A DNA stretch of 17,324 bases, taken from assembly GCA_027578815.1 (NCBI GenBank), contig JANBTH010000444.1, positions 1-17,324 on the forward strand, given 5' to 3'. Of the stretch, positions 8,086 through 17,292 are shown in pieces; position 1 is the first letter of the stretch, and the number at the start of each line of letters is the position of its first letter. The DNA is from Coemansia sp. RSA 1804. Lineage: Eukaryota; Kickxellomycota; Kickxellomycetes; Kickxellales; Kickxellaceae. Made by a program: the position numbers and the translations under genes. Under the pieces are notes generated by a model. It did no database searches. It was given only the letters and a program-made list of their open reading frames with translations, and was not told the origin of the DNA.

Positions 8086-8796
8086 ATGGTGGCAACCGAA
8101 GGTTTTGGCGAGTACCTGGACCGACTCGCAGGCAGCGGCACGCTGCGTGTGGTGCACATGGTGATGAACGTGGTGGCGGCAACAATCGGGATATTCTTCG
8201 TGATCATCGGGGTAACCGGGGTGTTCGACACGACGTACAAGGACTTTGGCGGGATAACGGTGCCGATAACAGCGATCGTGCTGGGCGCGGTGGTGACGAT
8301 GATCTCGCTGGTGGGGATCATCGGATCAATCAAGCGCAGCCAGCAGATGTACGCGGCGTACTCGGGGCTGGTGACGCTGGTGGTGATGGCGGAGCTGATC
8401 GCGCTGCTGGTGATCTGGCTGAAGCCGCACGACGTCGAGTCGCAGTTCGAGAAGGTGTGGCAGAAGATGTACGACAACGACCCCGGCAGCATCAAGTACA
8501 TCGAGAAGGACCTCAGGTGCTGCGGGTTCAAGAGCCCCGTTGACATGCCGGTCCCCGCCAACTGCTCCGTCAAGAAGCACTACGGCTTCACCACCGGCTG
8601 CCTCGACATGATCGAGCACCAGTGGCACGCGCAGCGGTCCACGATCCTGTGGGCCGGCTTCGCCATGGTTGGCGCCCAGATCGTCTCCCTGCTCCTCGGC
8701 GCCGAGCTGGGCCGCCGCTACATGAACTCGAGGAACGGCGAGTACCAGCGCGTCCAGCCCGTGCGCAACGAGGGCTCCCCGCTCCTGCGGGCCTGA
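8086..8796 (+). CDS. Tetraspanin 2
   Basis: This is a single-exon 236-aa protein of ordinary tetraspanin length. Transmembrane segments lie near 24-46, 58-82, 91-112 and 186-207. The large extracellular loop (about 113-185) has CCG at 145-147 plus C160 and C172, the canonical four-cysteine pattern for two disulfides. NCS at 159-161 is a possible glycosylation site. The short tail ends in SPLLRA. It resembles tetraspanin 1 in topology and in the RCCGF/GCCGF block but has no long tail, and the two are clearly diverged. Codons are strongly GC-ending, in contrast to the first part of tetraspanin 1. The ATG has A at -3 and G at +4. It runs in tandem with tetraspanin 1 and converges with the PPxY-protein gene, with 159 bp between stops. 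Confidence 0.9.
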   Translation: MVATEGFGEYLDRLAGSGTLRVVHMVMNVVAATIGIFFVIIGVTGVFDTTYKDFGGITVPITAIVLGAVVTMISLVGIIGSIKRSQQMYAAYSGLVTLVVMAELIALLVIWLKPHDVESQFEKVWQKMYDNDPGSIKYIEKDLRCCGFKSPVDMPVPANCSVKKHYGFTTGCLDMIEHQWHAQRSTILWAGFAMVGAQIVSLLLGAELGRRYMNSRNGEYQRVQPVRNEGSPLLRA

Positions 8797-8955
8797 AGAA
8801 AAAAGCAGTTCCCTCCCAACCTTCTAGTGTGGGTAAGCGGAGGTGCAAGCTGAAGAATAAGAAGAAAAACAACAACGAAACCATTCTTAGCCTTTTTTTT
8901 CTTTCACTCAAATATATATAAAACAACAACAAAAAAAAACATAACATTTTGCTCT

Positions 8956-9681
8956 TCAGGAGGAGATTGTCACTTTGCAGTCAAAGGGCGACAGAACGAC
9001 CTGGTCAGCCCGACGCAGCGCACGCCCACCAGCGGTCATCCCAGCAAGAGCCCACGGATCGGCGGCAGCAGAATCGTCTCGGGCTCTCCCCGCGCGCCGC
9101 GCAAGGTGGTGTCTGGGCCCGGGCAGCCTGAACACCGAGGGCGGCAGCGCATTGTCAGTGAAAGGCGCGGCAAACACCGACGACGACGCCGACGACGACG
9201 ATACCGTCTCCGCTGCCGACCCGCCACCACCACCCGTGGACCTGCGCAGCCGGTGCCTGCTCTCGCCAGCCGCCTGCTGGCCACTGCCGCCGCCGGGCGT
9301 GAGACACAGCGGCTGCGAGGCCCACGGGTACGCGGACCCGCCGGAATGGACGGGCTTCATGGGCCGCGCAAGGAACGCGGAGGGCGCGGCGAACTCGGCG
9401 CGGCATTTGAGAACATCGTAGTACGTGGGCGGCGCAACACCGTCATCGTCATCGTCATCATCGCCATCACCGTCGTCAGCACCAGGAGCAAGCGTGGCGG
9501 GTGCTGGTGCTGGTGCAGAATGCAGCGGTTCTGTCGCGGGCGCCCGATTGCTTCCGCCGCCCGAGAAGGGCATTGGATTCTGGTGGGCATGCAGTGCGGA
9601 GCCCGTCGGGCGCGGCGGACGGCGCGCGTTCTGCGAGTCCAGCAGCGTCGCGTGGACCGACGAGGAGCGGAAGAGCGACAT
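8956..9681 (-). CDS. Hypothetical disordered protein with PPxY motif
   Basis: The frame gives 241 aa from the ATG at 9681 (G at -3). The open frame extends 19 codons further upstream but without an ATG. Codons from the first residues onward are strongly GC-ending, which supports this frame over the overlapping plus-strand frames. The protein looks mostly disordered: Pro/Ala-rich (20-70), an Asp run (71-80), then APPTYYDV (83-90) containing PPTY, a PPxY motif that binds WW domains such as those of Rsp5/Nedd4 ubiquitin ligases. Gly/Ser-rich stretches and a basic RLPGPRHHLARRAGRAR segment (185-201) follow. There is no transmembrane segment or signal peptide. It lies 144 bp downstream of the INCENP stop on the same strand. 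I do not recognise the family; an adaptor role for a ubiquitin ligase is inference from the motif alone. Confidence 0.65.
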   Translation of the reverse strand: MSLFRSSSVHATLLDSQNARRPPRPTGSALHAHQNPMPFSGGGSNRAPATEPLHSAPAPAPATLAPGADDGDGDDDDDDDGVAPPTYYDVLKCRAEFAAPSAFLARPMKPVHSGGSAYPWASQPLCLTPGGGSGQQAAGESRHRLRRSTGGGGGSAAETVSSSSASSSVFAAPFTDNALPPSVFRLPGPRHHLARRAGRARDDSAAADPWALAGMTAGGRALRRADQVVLSPFDCKVTISS

Positions 9682-9825
9682 TGCTATTGCAGTGGATGCG
9701 GAACGAGTGGGAATGAAAGTGAACAAATAAGAAAACAAAATAGAGCCTAGGTGTAAAGTAATAAAAAAAACAAAGGGGAAAAGAAGGGTAAATAAAGAAA
9801 AAAAGGACAGTGCTCCGCTTGGTGA

Positions 9826-12800
9826 TCAGTCAAAGCCCATGCGGCGGATGTAATCAAGCTCCTCGTCGGCAGTCAGGGCATCGGCGCCGGACCAGATCAT
9901 CGAGCTATTGCGGGGCTTCCTGCGCGGGGCGGCATCGGCATCGCCGCCGCCGCCGCGGGCAAAGACATCGGTGACGCGGAGGGGCTTGACGCGGCCGAAG
10001 ATGCGGTCGGGGTTGACGCGCTCCTGGCGCTGCAGGCCCTTTGCGAGCTCGGGCGTGGTGGCCCACTTGGGGATGCGGAAGTCGTTCTTCTTGCGGCGCG
10101 GCGCGGGCGAGAACTCCTCGTCCGAGTACTCGTCCGAGTAGTCCGACTCGATCTCGGGCGGCGAGTCCGACCCGAGCGGCACAATCGACGTGTACTCGAC
10201 GCTGCGCGCCGATGACTTGCGCTGCTGCAACAGTCTGCGCGACGCCTTCTGCACGGGGGTCACCATGTCGCTCCCAGCACCGAGGTCCGAGGTGGATTTG
10301 GCGCGCGCCAGGGAGCTGCCGCCGGGCCAGTGCGCAGGCCCGGCGCCGCCCAGGGACGGTTGGCGCACCGACAACACAGAGTCGTCCGAGAAGAGCGACG
10401 ACACGCCCGACACGCGGCTGGTGCGGCGCGGAGCACCGGCCGACGCCTCGCTCGCCGTGGATGCCGCGCCGCTCGATCTGCGCAGCGGGACCGCCAGGTC
10501 GCGGTAGGCCGGCATGACAAGGCGGCTGCGCGCGCCGGCGTGCTCGGGCGGCGGCTGGTACGGCGTCTGCGGGCTGGCCACGTCGTACGGGCTGCGACGC
10601 GCGCCGGCACCCGTCGGCGTCTCGTGCTCGACCGGCAGCGCGGCCTCCTCGGCGCTCCCGCCGTCGCCAGCCTGCGACTTCCAGCTCGACGGCGAGAGCA
10701 TCGCCAGCATCGACGCCACGCCGCCCCACCGGCCGCCCGCCGACTCCGCCGACTCCCCCGCCGCCGCCGCGCTGGATAGGCTGTCGGCGGCACTCCGCAT
10801 GTTGTCCGTCTCGCTCTTCGCTGCGGTGGGAATGGGAATCGGGATAGCCGACAGTTTGGCCGCAGCCCCACGCCGCCCGTCGTCGTCGCTGCCGCTGGTG
10901 CCGCCATCGCTGCTGTCGGTCGACAGGGGCGGCGGCCGCGGAGCAGCGGGTTTGGCCGCAAGCGATCTGGCCGACGCCGAGCGGCCCAGCGTCCTGGACG
11001 GCTGCGAAGGCAGCGGCCGCGCCTTGGAAGCAGCAGCAGCAGCCACGGGTCTGCGCGCCGACGCAGCGGCCGCCGCGGCGTGTGCGCGAATGGCCTCGGC
11101 CTTCCGCGCGGCCTCGCGCATCGCCGCCGTCGACGACTTGGGCGCCGGCTTGGCAGCACCCGCCGCGGCGTGCGGGCGCTTGGCCACGCCGCCGCCAGAA
11201 TGGAGCGCGGCGGCGGCCGCCATGCTTGAGTGGCCCGGACGCATGGCGCTGACGGGGCTGGCGAACGGGGCCGCCGGCGCGTCGAATCTGCGCCGCGCCT
11301 CGGCTACTCTCCCAGACGCCGAGAGCGGCACCCGCGAGTGCGTGCGCGGCGGAATGACGGCTGTTGTTGCTGTGGGCGCGCGCGAAGCAGGTGCCGCGCC
11401 TGCTGGTCTGCGCGGAATGCCCGAGCTCTGCTGCTGCTGCTGCTGCTTGTGCACGGCGTGCAGGGCGGCGCCGCGGACCTTGCCGCGGCCACGGCCCCTG
11501 GCCACAGCCGGGGGAGCCTTCAGCTGCTGCTGCGGGGCCTTCTCGTCGTCCGAGTACTTGCGCTTGCCCGGCGACGCGCGGTCGGTGTCGCGGTGGTCGA
11601 CGCTGCCGGCGTCCGCCGACACACCGGCGCTCTCCTGATGTTCTTCCTCCTTCTCACCATCTTCTTCAGCGTGGCAACGCTCGACCATGGGCGGCGACGC
11701 GGTGCCTGACTGCAGCATGCTCTCGACCTCGTCGATGTCGTGGCAAAGCGCCGCGATGTCCGCCGCCGTGGCCGCCGAGTCTGGAGACAGCGCGGCCTCG
11801 ATGCGGAGCAGCGCATCGTTCTGCTCCCGCTCGGCCTCGCCAGCCGCATCGGCGCGCCCGAGCGCAATGCGGATGCGCTGCAGCCGCTCGCGCACGTCCT
11901 CCTCGCTGCGCGTGGTGTCCGCCGACGCGCGGCTCGACGCGTCGGACACGGTGCGCGGGTGCTGGGCGGGCCCGGCGCCGCCACCGGCCGCCGGGTCCGG
12001 ATGGTTCGGCGCGCGCGGGTCGCGCTTCTGCTTGCGGCTCGCGGCGTCCAGCGAGAGGCTGCCCAGCGCCGTGTCGATGTTCGTCGCGGTGAGCGGCGGC
12101 GTCCTCTGCCTGCCCTGCAGAGATGGTTTGGCGGGCGACTGTCTGTACAGGATCATGTCGCGCAGCGTGGGGACCGTTGTGCGGGGCGTGAATCTCGTCT
12201 GCGGCTGCTGCGGCTGGGGCTTTTCGGCGGCGTGGTCGGGAGTAGCAGCCGGTCGCTCGTGCTCCTCCTCCTCCTGGGCAGCGTCGGATTGCAGCTGCTG
12301 CTGCTGGTGGCCGGTGGTTTCGGCCGCGCCCTGCAGCTCCTTGATGGCAGCCGCCGCGCGCGCCACGGCGCTGTTGCTTCTGACCAGCGAGCCGCTGGGC
12401 TGGCGCCGCATCTCAACGACCTTGTGCGCCAGCGCGCTCTCCTGGGACCGCTGGGCCCTCAGCGAGGGCACGTGGGCGATATCCTTTTTTCTATCGCCAT
12501 TATTGGTAGTGGCCGTGGCCGTGGCGGCCGAGTCCAACGCGGCCATCCCGGCTGCGCTGGCAACAAGCGTGGTGGCCGCGCTCGGCGGACTGACCACCGT
12601 GCCGGTGGAGAGCGCTGAGGCGGAGGACGCCAGCAGGTACGGCGATTTGGGCGGCAGCGCCGGCATCCCCGCGATCGCCATGCTCAGCGTGTTGCTGTTG
12701 GCGGCGCCGTAGTAGGGCCTGCGCCGCTTGCCGGCGGCCGTCCGGTGCGCGCCGTGCGGCGACAGCTGCAGCGTCCCGGTGCTCGACGCCGCGCTGCTGA

Positions 12801-13297
12801 TCGAGCTGGCAAACACGTCCCGCACGTCCATGCGCGACCTGACGCGCCGCTTCGACGACGAGGTCTTCAGCGCCTCGGTAATCGCCCTACGAATGAATAA
12901 AACCCCACGTATTTCAGCTCCACGGTTGCTTTCACATATCACCCCCCACCTATCATGAGCAGCTAAATCAATTCAGGTGCACTTACATGGCTGATCGCTT
13001 GGTGTCCCGCATCCCGGCAATGTTCTGCCAGTAGATCGCCAACCACTTGTCGTTCTCGTGCAGCGTGGACTCAAAGTCCTGGTACTTTGAGAGGAACGCG
13101 TTGTCCCAGTCGCGTTTCTTGCTCCGCACCCACGATGTGCTCGCCGACCCCGTGCCCGAGGAAACCGATGCCGTGCTGTCCGACGATATCGACCGCACTG
13201 TCCCGCCGCCGTACACCGCATTCGGCTGGTGCTTGGCGTGGTGGTCTCGACCGACCCCCGGGTGCTGGTGCTGTTGAAGCGATGCAACCGTGGCCAT
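9826..13297 (-). CDS. INCENP: Inner centromere protein (INCENP/Sli15), two exons
   Basis: Exon 1 is 13297-12987 and exon 2 is 12886-9826, giving 1123 aa. INCENP is the scaffold of the chromosomal passenger complex. Its C-terminal IN-box binds and activates Aurora B, and its N-terminal helix joins survivin and borealin. The IN-box is clear near residues 1040-1102: IPKWATTP (1042-1049), NPDRIFG (1062-1068), VTDVF (1075-1079), then RNSSMIW (1096-1102), the equivalent of the TSS motif that Aurora phosphorylates. The protein ends YIRRMGFD. The N-terminal region 62-115 (DWDNAFLSKYQDFE..) is likely helical and is the candidate survivin/borealin-binding part. The middle (about 150-1000) is low-complexity, with a Q6 run at 585-590, Ala-rich stretches, many SP/TP sites for Cdk, and SGIP (592-595) and SAIP (783-786). 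The ATG has A at -3 and G at +4. The family call rests on the IN-box. Confidence 0.87.
11428..11446 (-). repeat. CAG/CTG run encoding polyglutamine in INCENP
   Basis: A CTG run on the plus strand reads as six CAG-type codons on the coding strand (Q585-Q590), directly before the SGIP motif. Such runs vary in length between strains, so length differences here would not mark a different gene. Confidence 0.8.
12887..12986 (-). other. Intron of the INCENP gene
   Basis: The intron is 100 nt, starting GTAAGTGCA and ending CATTCGTAG on the minus strand. It splits codon 104 (AT|G), and splicing joins ..DTKRSAM to AITEALKTSS. Without splicing, a TAA follows at once. It lies inside the predicted N-terminal helix region, so the join is needed for a complete protein. 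Confidence 0.85.
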
Positions 13298-13994
13298 CGT
13301 GTGTTGTTGTTGTGGTGGTAGCAGAGTCTAGAGAATGGTGTAGAAGAAAAACAAGCCTGCCCGGCTAATGTAATGCAGACCCGATTGAAGATAATTTATG
13401 AGAAAAGTGTGTTGAAGTAATTGAAATACATTAAAGGGCAGGAGCTGAAGGAAATCAAAACGGAGGAGTGGGACGAAGAAAAAAACAATAAAATGAAAAC
13501 AGCGAAAACAACTGAAAATCAGGTTTTTTGTTTACAATACAGCGAAAGCGCAACACACACTATTGCTGCATATGGCACACATGGGCAAATGAGCGAGTGA
13601 AAAAATGTTTTTTACTTCCCCTCACCACCAGCAACGATAATTGTTGTTGTTTTCTTGTTGTTGAGCCGTCTCAAGCCAATCAGGTGGGCAGGCGGATCCA
13701 GAAACCAAGAGCCAGATACCCCAGGCTTATCCGCGAGTCAAAAGCGTAAATAAAATAGGTTCAAGCACAAAAACAAAAAAAGGAAAAACCACAAAGGTGA
13801 GCTACAGAAAAGACAGGCTAGCTATAAGTAAGACGGATGACGAGGGAGGAATGGCGGGAGGAGAGGGGAGAGAGGGGGTGGTGCGCGTAGAAACGGAAAC
13901 AGCAGTAAGAAACATAACATAATAAGAAGAGGACCACGAAGACAAAGAAAGAATTGGCAGGAATAATGAGCACACGAGAGAAAGCGGATGATGG
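13298..13994. other. Spacer between Kelch and INCENP genes
   Basis: This 697-bp spacer holds the 3' end of the Kelch transcript on the right and the INCENP promoter on the left, both on the minus strand. No open frame with recognisable content is present. The plus strand is purine-rich at about 13830-13975 and contains four G-runs at 13844-13878. No clear TATA box precedes the INCENP start. Confidence 0.5.
13844..13878 (+). other. Potential G-quadruplex downstream of the Kelch gene
   Basis: Four G-runs (13844-13846, 13856-13858, 13865-13868, 13874-13878) are separated by loops of 9, 6 and 5 nt. They lie on the template strand of the Kelch gene, 120-150 nt past its stop. A structure there could slow polymerase near the polyadenylation region. 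Confidence 0.35.
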
Positions 13995-15470
13995 CTAGCG
14001 GTGGCAGCCGATAGCAAACTCGGGGACCTGCGGCAGATAGGCGTAGGAGCTCAGCTCCAGCGTGTACATATCGTCAAAGACCTCCTGGCCGTTGTATCCG
14101 CCATGCACCCACAGACGCCCGTCAAGCAGTGCGCAGGCGTGGTATCCCCGCGGCATCGGCGCAGAGCCGTAGATTGCGCGCGTCTCCCAGCGCAGCGTGT
14201 CCAGCTTCAGCATCAGCACGTGGTTTGCGTAGTCGGCGCCGTCGTGTCCGCACACCACAAACAGATACATTCCGACCAGCGTGGCCGAGTGCGCCAGACG
14301 AGTCAGCGGCGGATCGATGGCAATGTGCGTCCATTCCATTGTGTCCAGGTTCAGCAGCGAAGTGTCGCCAAAGCACTCGTGGCCGTCGGACCCGCCAAAC
14401 ACAACAACCTGGTTGCCGACGAGCGTAGACGAGTGGTAGCCGCGCGGGAACGGGCGTCCGCCGCGCGTGTCGACTTCCTCCCACGCAAAGGCGCCGGTGG
14501 CATCGGGCTCGGTGCGCACACGCCAGAGATCGTTGAGTGCGCGATGGCCGTCGCCGCCGCCGAACAGATACACGAAGCCGCCGTAGTGAAAGCAAGTGTG
14601 TGTGCGGCGCGCCGATGGGCCGGCGCCAACCACCCGCGCACGCGTCCACACGTATGAGCGCGTATCGAGGACATACAGATCGCTAAAGTACTGCGTGCCG
14701 TCGCCTCCGCCGAACACAAACAGCCGGTGGCCAACGGCCGTTGCTGTGTGCGCGCGACACGGCGGCACCGCATCGCCGGAAGTCGCCATGCGCGACCAGA
14801 ACATGGTCTCGGTATCCAGCACATACACGTCGTTGTAGCACTCGGTGTTGTTCCACCCGCCAAACACATAGATGTTGTTGCCAACCACATTGAGCGACTG
14901 CGACCGCATCGGCGGAGGCCGCGCTCCCCATGTCCGCATCCGCGCCCAGTACATTGCTGGCGTTGGCGCACGCCGCTCCACATACGTGCCGCCCGCCGAT
15001 ACCCCGCGCGCCACCGTTGCTGTCGGAACGCTGCGTGTTGATACGTGGAGTGGAAACCCCGCCATGGTCGGCGGCAACGGCGGTGCTACCGACGCCGATG
15101 CGTTGGTGTGTGGTCGGCTGGCGTACTCGCCTGCGCCGCGCGATCCACGCTTCGCGGCTGTGTTGCGCACGCCTGCCTTGGCTGCTGCTGCTGCTGCGCT
15201 GGCCATTGCCGACAGCGCCTCGTCATCTACTGTGCCGCCGCTGACGCCGCCGCCCAGTGCCAGCCCGCTGGCTGCCAGCGACATTGCCGACAGTGTCTGG
15301 CTCAGCGATCCGCTGTGCATCGCTGCGCTGCTGTCTGCTGCCTCTGCGCCGCCACGGAGTGTCCGTGACGGTGACCTGTGCAATGTCCGCACTCCACCTG
15401 CCGCGTCCAACGCAGAATCCGGCGGTACCGGCGGCGGCGGTGACGTGGGTGTCGTCAGGTTACTTGACAT
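13995..15470 (-). CDS. Kelch-repeat protein, six-bladed beta-propeller
   Basis: This is a single-exon 491-aa protein. Residues 1-170 are a low-complexity Ser/Ala/Pro/Gly-rich extension, with an SPSRT cluster and a Leu-Ala-rich part at 57-100. Residues 171-480 hold six Kelch repeats. Each has a hydrophobic strand followed by GG, then an acidic loop, YVLDT-type strand and Trp: GG at 204-205, 254-255, 304-305, 359-360 and 457-458. The fifth repeat has CG (407-408) in place of GG. Six repeats would close a propeller, a protein-binding platform. There is no BTB, F-box or transmembrane segment, so it is not a typical Cullin-3 adaptor. Fungal relatives include polarity factors such as Tea1 and Kel1, but no coiled coil is present here and I do not assign that role. 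An in-frame TAG lies eight codons before the ATG, and the ATG has A at -3. Codons are GC-ending. Confidence 0.9.
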   Translation of the reverse strand: MSSNLTTPTSPPPPVPPDSALDAAGGVRTLHRSPSRTLRGGAEAADSSAAMHSGSLSQTLSAMSLAASGLALGGGVSGGTVDDEALSAMASAAAAAAKAGVRNTAAKRGSRGAGEYASRPHTNASASVAPPLPPTMAGFPLHVSTRSVPTATVARGVSAGGTYVERRAPTPAMYWARMRTWGARPPPMRSQSLNVVGNNIYVFGGWNNTECYNDVYVLDTETMFWSRMATSGDAVPPCRAHTATAVGHRLFVFGGGDGTQYFSDLYVLDTRSYVWTRARVVGAGPSARRTHTCFHYGGFVYLFGGGDGHRALNDLWRVRTEPDATGAFAWEEVDTRGGRPFPRGYHSSTLVGNQVVVFGGSDGHECFGDTSLLNLDTMEWTHIAIDPPLTRLAHSATLVGMYLFVVCGHDGADYANHVLMLKLDTLRWETRAIYGSAPMPRGYHACALLDGRLWVHGGYNGQEVFDDMYTLELSSYAYLPQVPEFAIGCHR

Positions 15471-16158
15471 TCTGTCTGGCGCCGTCTGCTGCTAGCTTCT
15501 GTTGTTTATTTTTCCTATTCTGCGTGTATCTGCGTATGCTGTCGCTGTTGGAGCCGTGGGTCTGTCTGGCACTTGCTGTCTTTTGCGATTCTGTAACTGC
15601 GGAAACTAAATGGATCACACAGCGGATGGACTGGCTGTTTTGAGGTGCTGGACTATGGCTAATGGAGCCTTGTAACTGCCGAGCGACAAGGGCTTGTTTT
15701 ATTTTTTGCAGAGGAGAAGGGTATGTAGAAACGATAATCAAAAAGGGGGAGGGAGAAAAGGGGGGAGGAGCAAGGAATAAGGTTGGTGGGTACGTGCTAA
15801 TGGAGGGATATGTTATTTTTAGAGAATAGTATTAGAGTAAGAAGGAAAAGTAAAAAGTAAAAGTAATAAGCTACGCCAACCTGTGCCAATTGTTGAATTA
15901 ATAAGTAAAGACAGAATAAAAGTGCAGATAGAGTGTAGGGAAATAAAGGACCTGTGCAAGATAAAGCAAAAAGGGAAAGAGTAAAAATAAAACAAAAAGG
16001 CGAACCCACTCGCCACAGAAATTCATTCTTGCATGCTAGCAGCGGTCCACAGGCGTGTTAACGCTTATTGTCCTTGGTTCTATGCATCTAAAAAAGCTCT
16101 GCTCTTATTTTTATGGAGATCAAGCAAGCACAATGTCCGATGGACAGGTTTTGGCAGA

Positions 16159-16200
16159 AACAACAACAACAACAGCAACAACAAACGTAACAACAGCAGC
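16159..16200 (+). repeat. Imperfect CAA/CAG trinucleotide repeat
   Basis: A run of CAA units with CAG and ACG interruptions spans about 40 nt. It lies within a short open frame where it would encode Asn-rich sequence, but that frame has no other support as a gene. Confidence 0.85.
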
Positions 16201-16629
16201 GGCATACAGCTAAAAGACCGCGGTTTCTCTCTTCTCGTTTCTTTCTCTCTCACTTTCATGTTTGTTTATGTGAAGGCCCTTCTTCTTTCTGATGCCCAGC
16301 AAAAGGGTAGAAACAACGAATGAAGCACGGATTTGCCGCGATCGCCCTCAAAAAAGCAAAAAGAAACCACTCGTGGACCGGTCCCGCTTCTTTTGTTTGC
16401 ATTTCCATTTCTCAAACTGGGCCCAAAAACAAAGCAAAAGCAGAGCCTTCACTCCACATTTTGGCTGCTCTAATCCAAACCAATACATGTGCCGCACATG
16501 TTGTGGTACTTTTACATTGGCAGCAAGTGGAGCCGACATGTTTGTGTGTGTTTAATTTGGATGCGTTTAGGGTCCTTGTCCCCCCTTTTTTCTTCACTCG
16601 AATGTATGCCACGCATGTATAAGATACGA

Positions 16630-16663
16630 GGATGTGTGGATGTGTGAATGCGTGGATGTGTGG
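16630..16663 (+). repeat. Short GT-rich minisatellite
   Basis: Three tandem, slightly varied copies of a unit close to GGATGTGTGAAT lie here, the middle one containing the octamer AATGCGTG (16647-16654). It is probably a local tandem duplication in noncoding DNA. Confidence 0.7.
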
Positions 16664-17259
16664 CGGATAACAGGTATAATGCTGTGACTTTAGTTGGAGT
16701 GTGGAGCCTTTCTTTCAACCTTTCTGCAAACAAACATTGGATCTCCGCCCTTATTTCTATCCTTGTTGTTGCAGATGCTGTTGTTTATTCATTGTGTGTT
16801 TCTACTTTTATCCTGTCGATCGGGTTTCGGCCAACTGCTTCCCCTGCCTCTTTACTTCCCTGGCGGAATTATTGTTTTGCCAAGCACTTTATTCCACACT
16901 GCCTGCCATGTCGGCTGAAGACCAAAAGGAAAGGAAAGGAGAGTTGATGAGTGTCCGCCATGTGGTCTGGCAGCAGCAGCAGCCGTTAGCCGCCTGTCCA
17001 CAACGAGAAAAAGATAACTTTCCGTGGACAATAAAGCGACATCTATATCATTTTGTTGTCGTGGCCCGCGGTCTCCTGGTCAGTCAGCGTGGTGCATGGC
17101 GGGGTCTGGAATGCGACGCAAACCCGCAAACACCAAACTTCCGCATCCCCTTTTTCTGCTTGGCAAGCCCGCCCCTGAACTAACGACAAGGCTTGCGATA
17201 TCAGTAATCAGATGTCTGGCCAGATCAGATCATGCACATGTCATCCGCATTGCGTTCGG

Positions 17260-17292
17260 CCAATCATATGGCGGAGAGGCTGACTGGCCAAT
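17260..17292 (+). promoter_or_regulatory. CCAAT-box pair at the right edge
   Basis: Two CCAAT pentamers at 17260-17264 and 17288-17292 are 28 nt apart, both preceded by GG and close to a GGGCGTGG sequence. Paired CCAAT boxes in the same orientation suggest the promoter of a gene to the right of the window, bound by a Hap/NF-Y-type factor. The gene itself is not in view. Confidence 0.35.

Noticed and set aside
8975..9750. Plus-strand open frames (148 and 214 aa) opposite the PPxY gene
   Set aside because: The minus-strand frame is longer, has an ATG in good context and consistent GC-ending codons. The plus-strand frames are Arg-rich or low-complexity without motifs.
10514..12712. Long plus-strand open frames (374 and 341 aa) opposite the INCENP gene
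   Set aside because: They are Ala/Arg/Ser-rich shadows produced by GC-ending codons of the minus-strand gene. The INCENP frame has an intact IN-box and a fitting intron, while these frames have no domain.
13849..13862. An E2F-like CTCCCGCCAT site controlling INCENP
   Set aside because: It lies about 550 bp from the INCENP start, inside the purine-rich tail of the Kelch gene, and one match of this length is expected by chance.
16701..17183. 160-residue plus-strand open frame near the right edge
   Set aside because: It has no ATG at its start, runs through a Cys-rich stretch typical of translated CT-rich noncoding DNA, and contains no domain.
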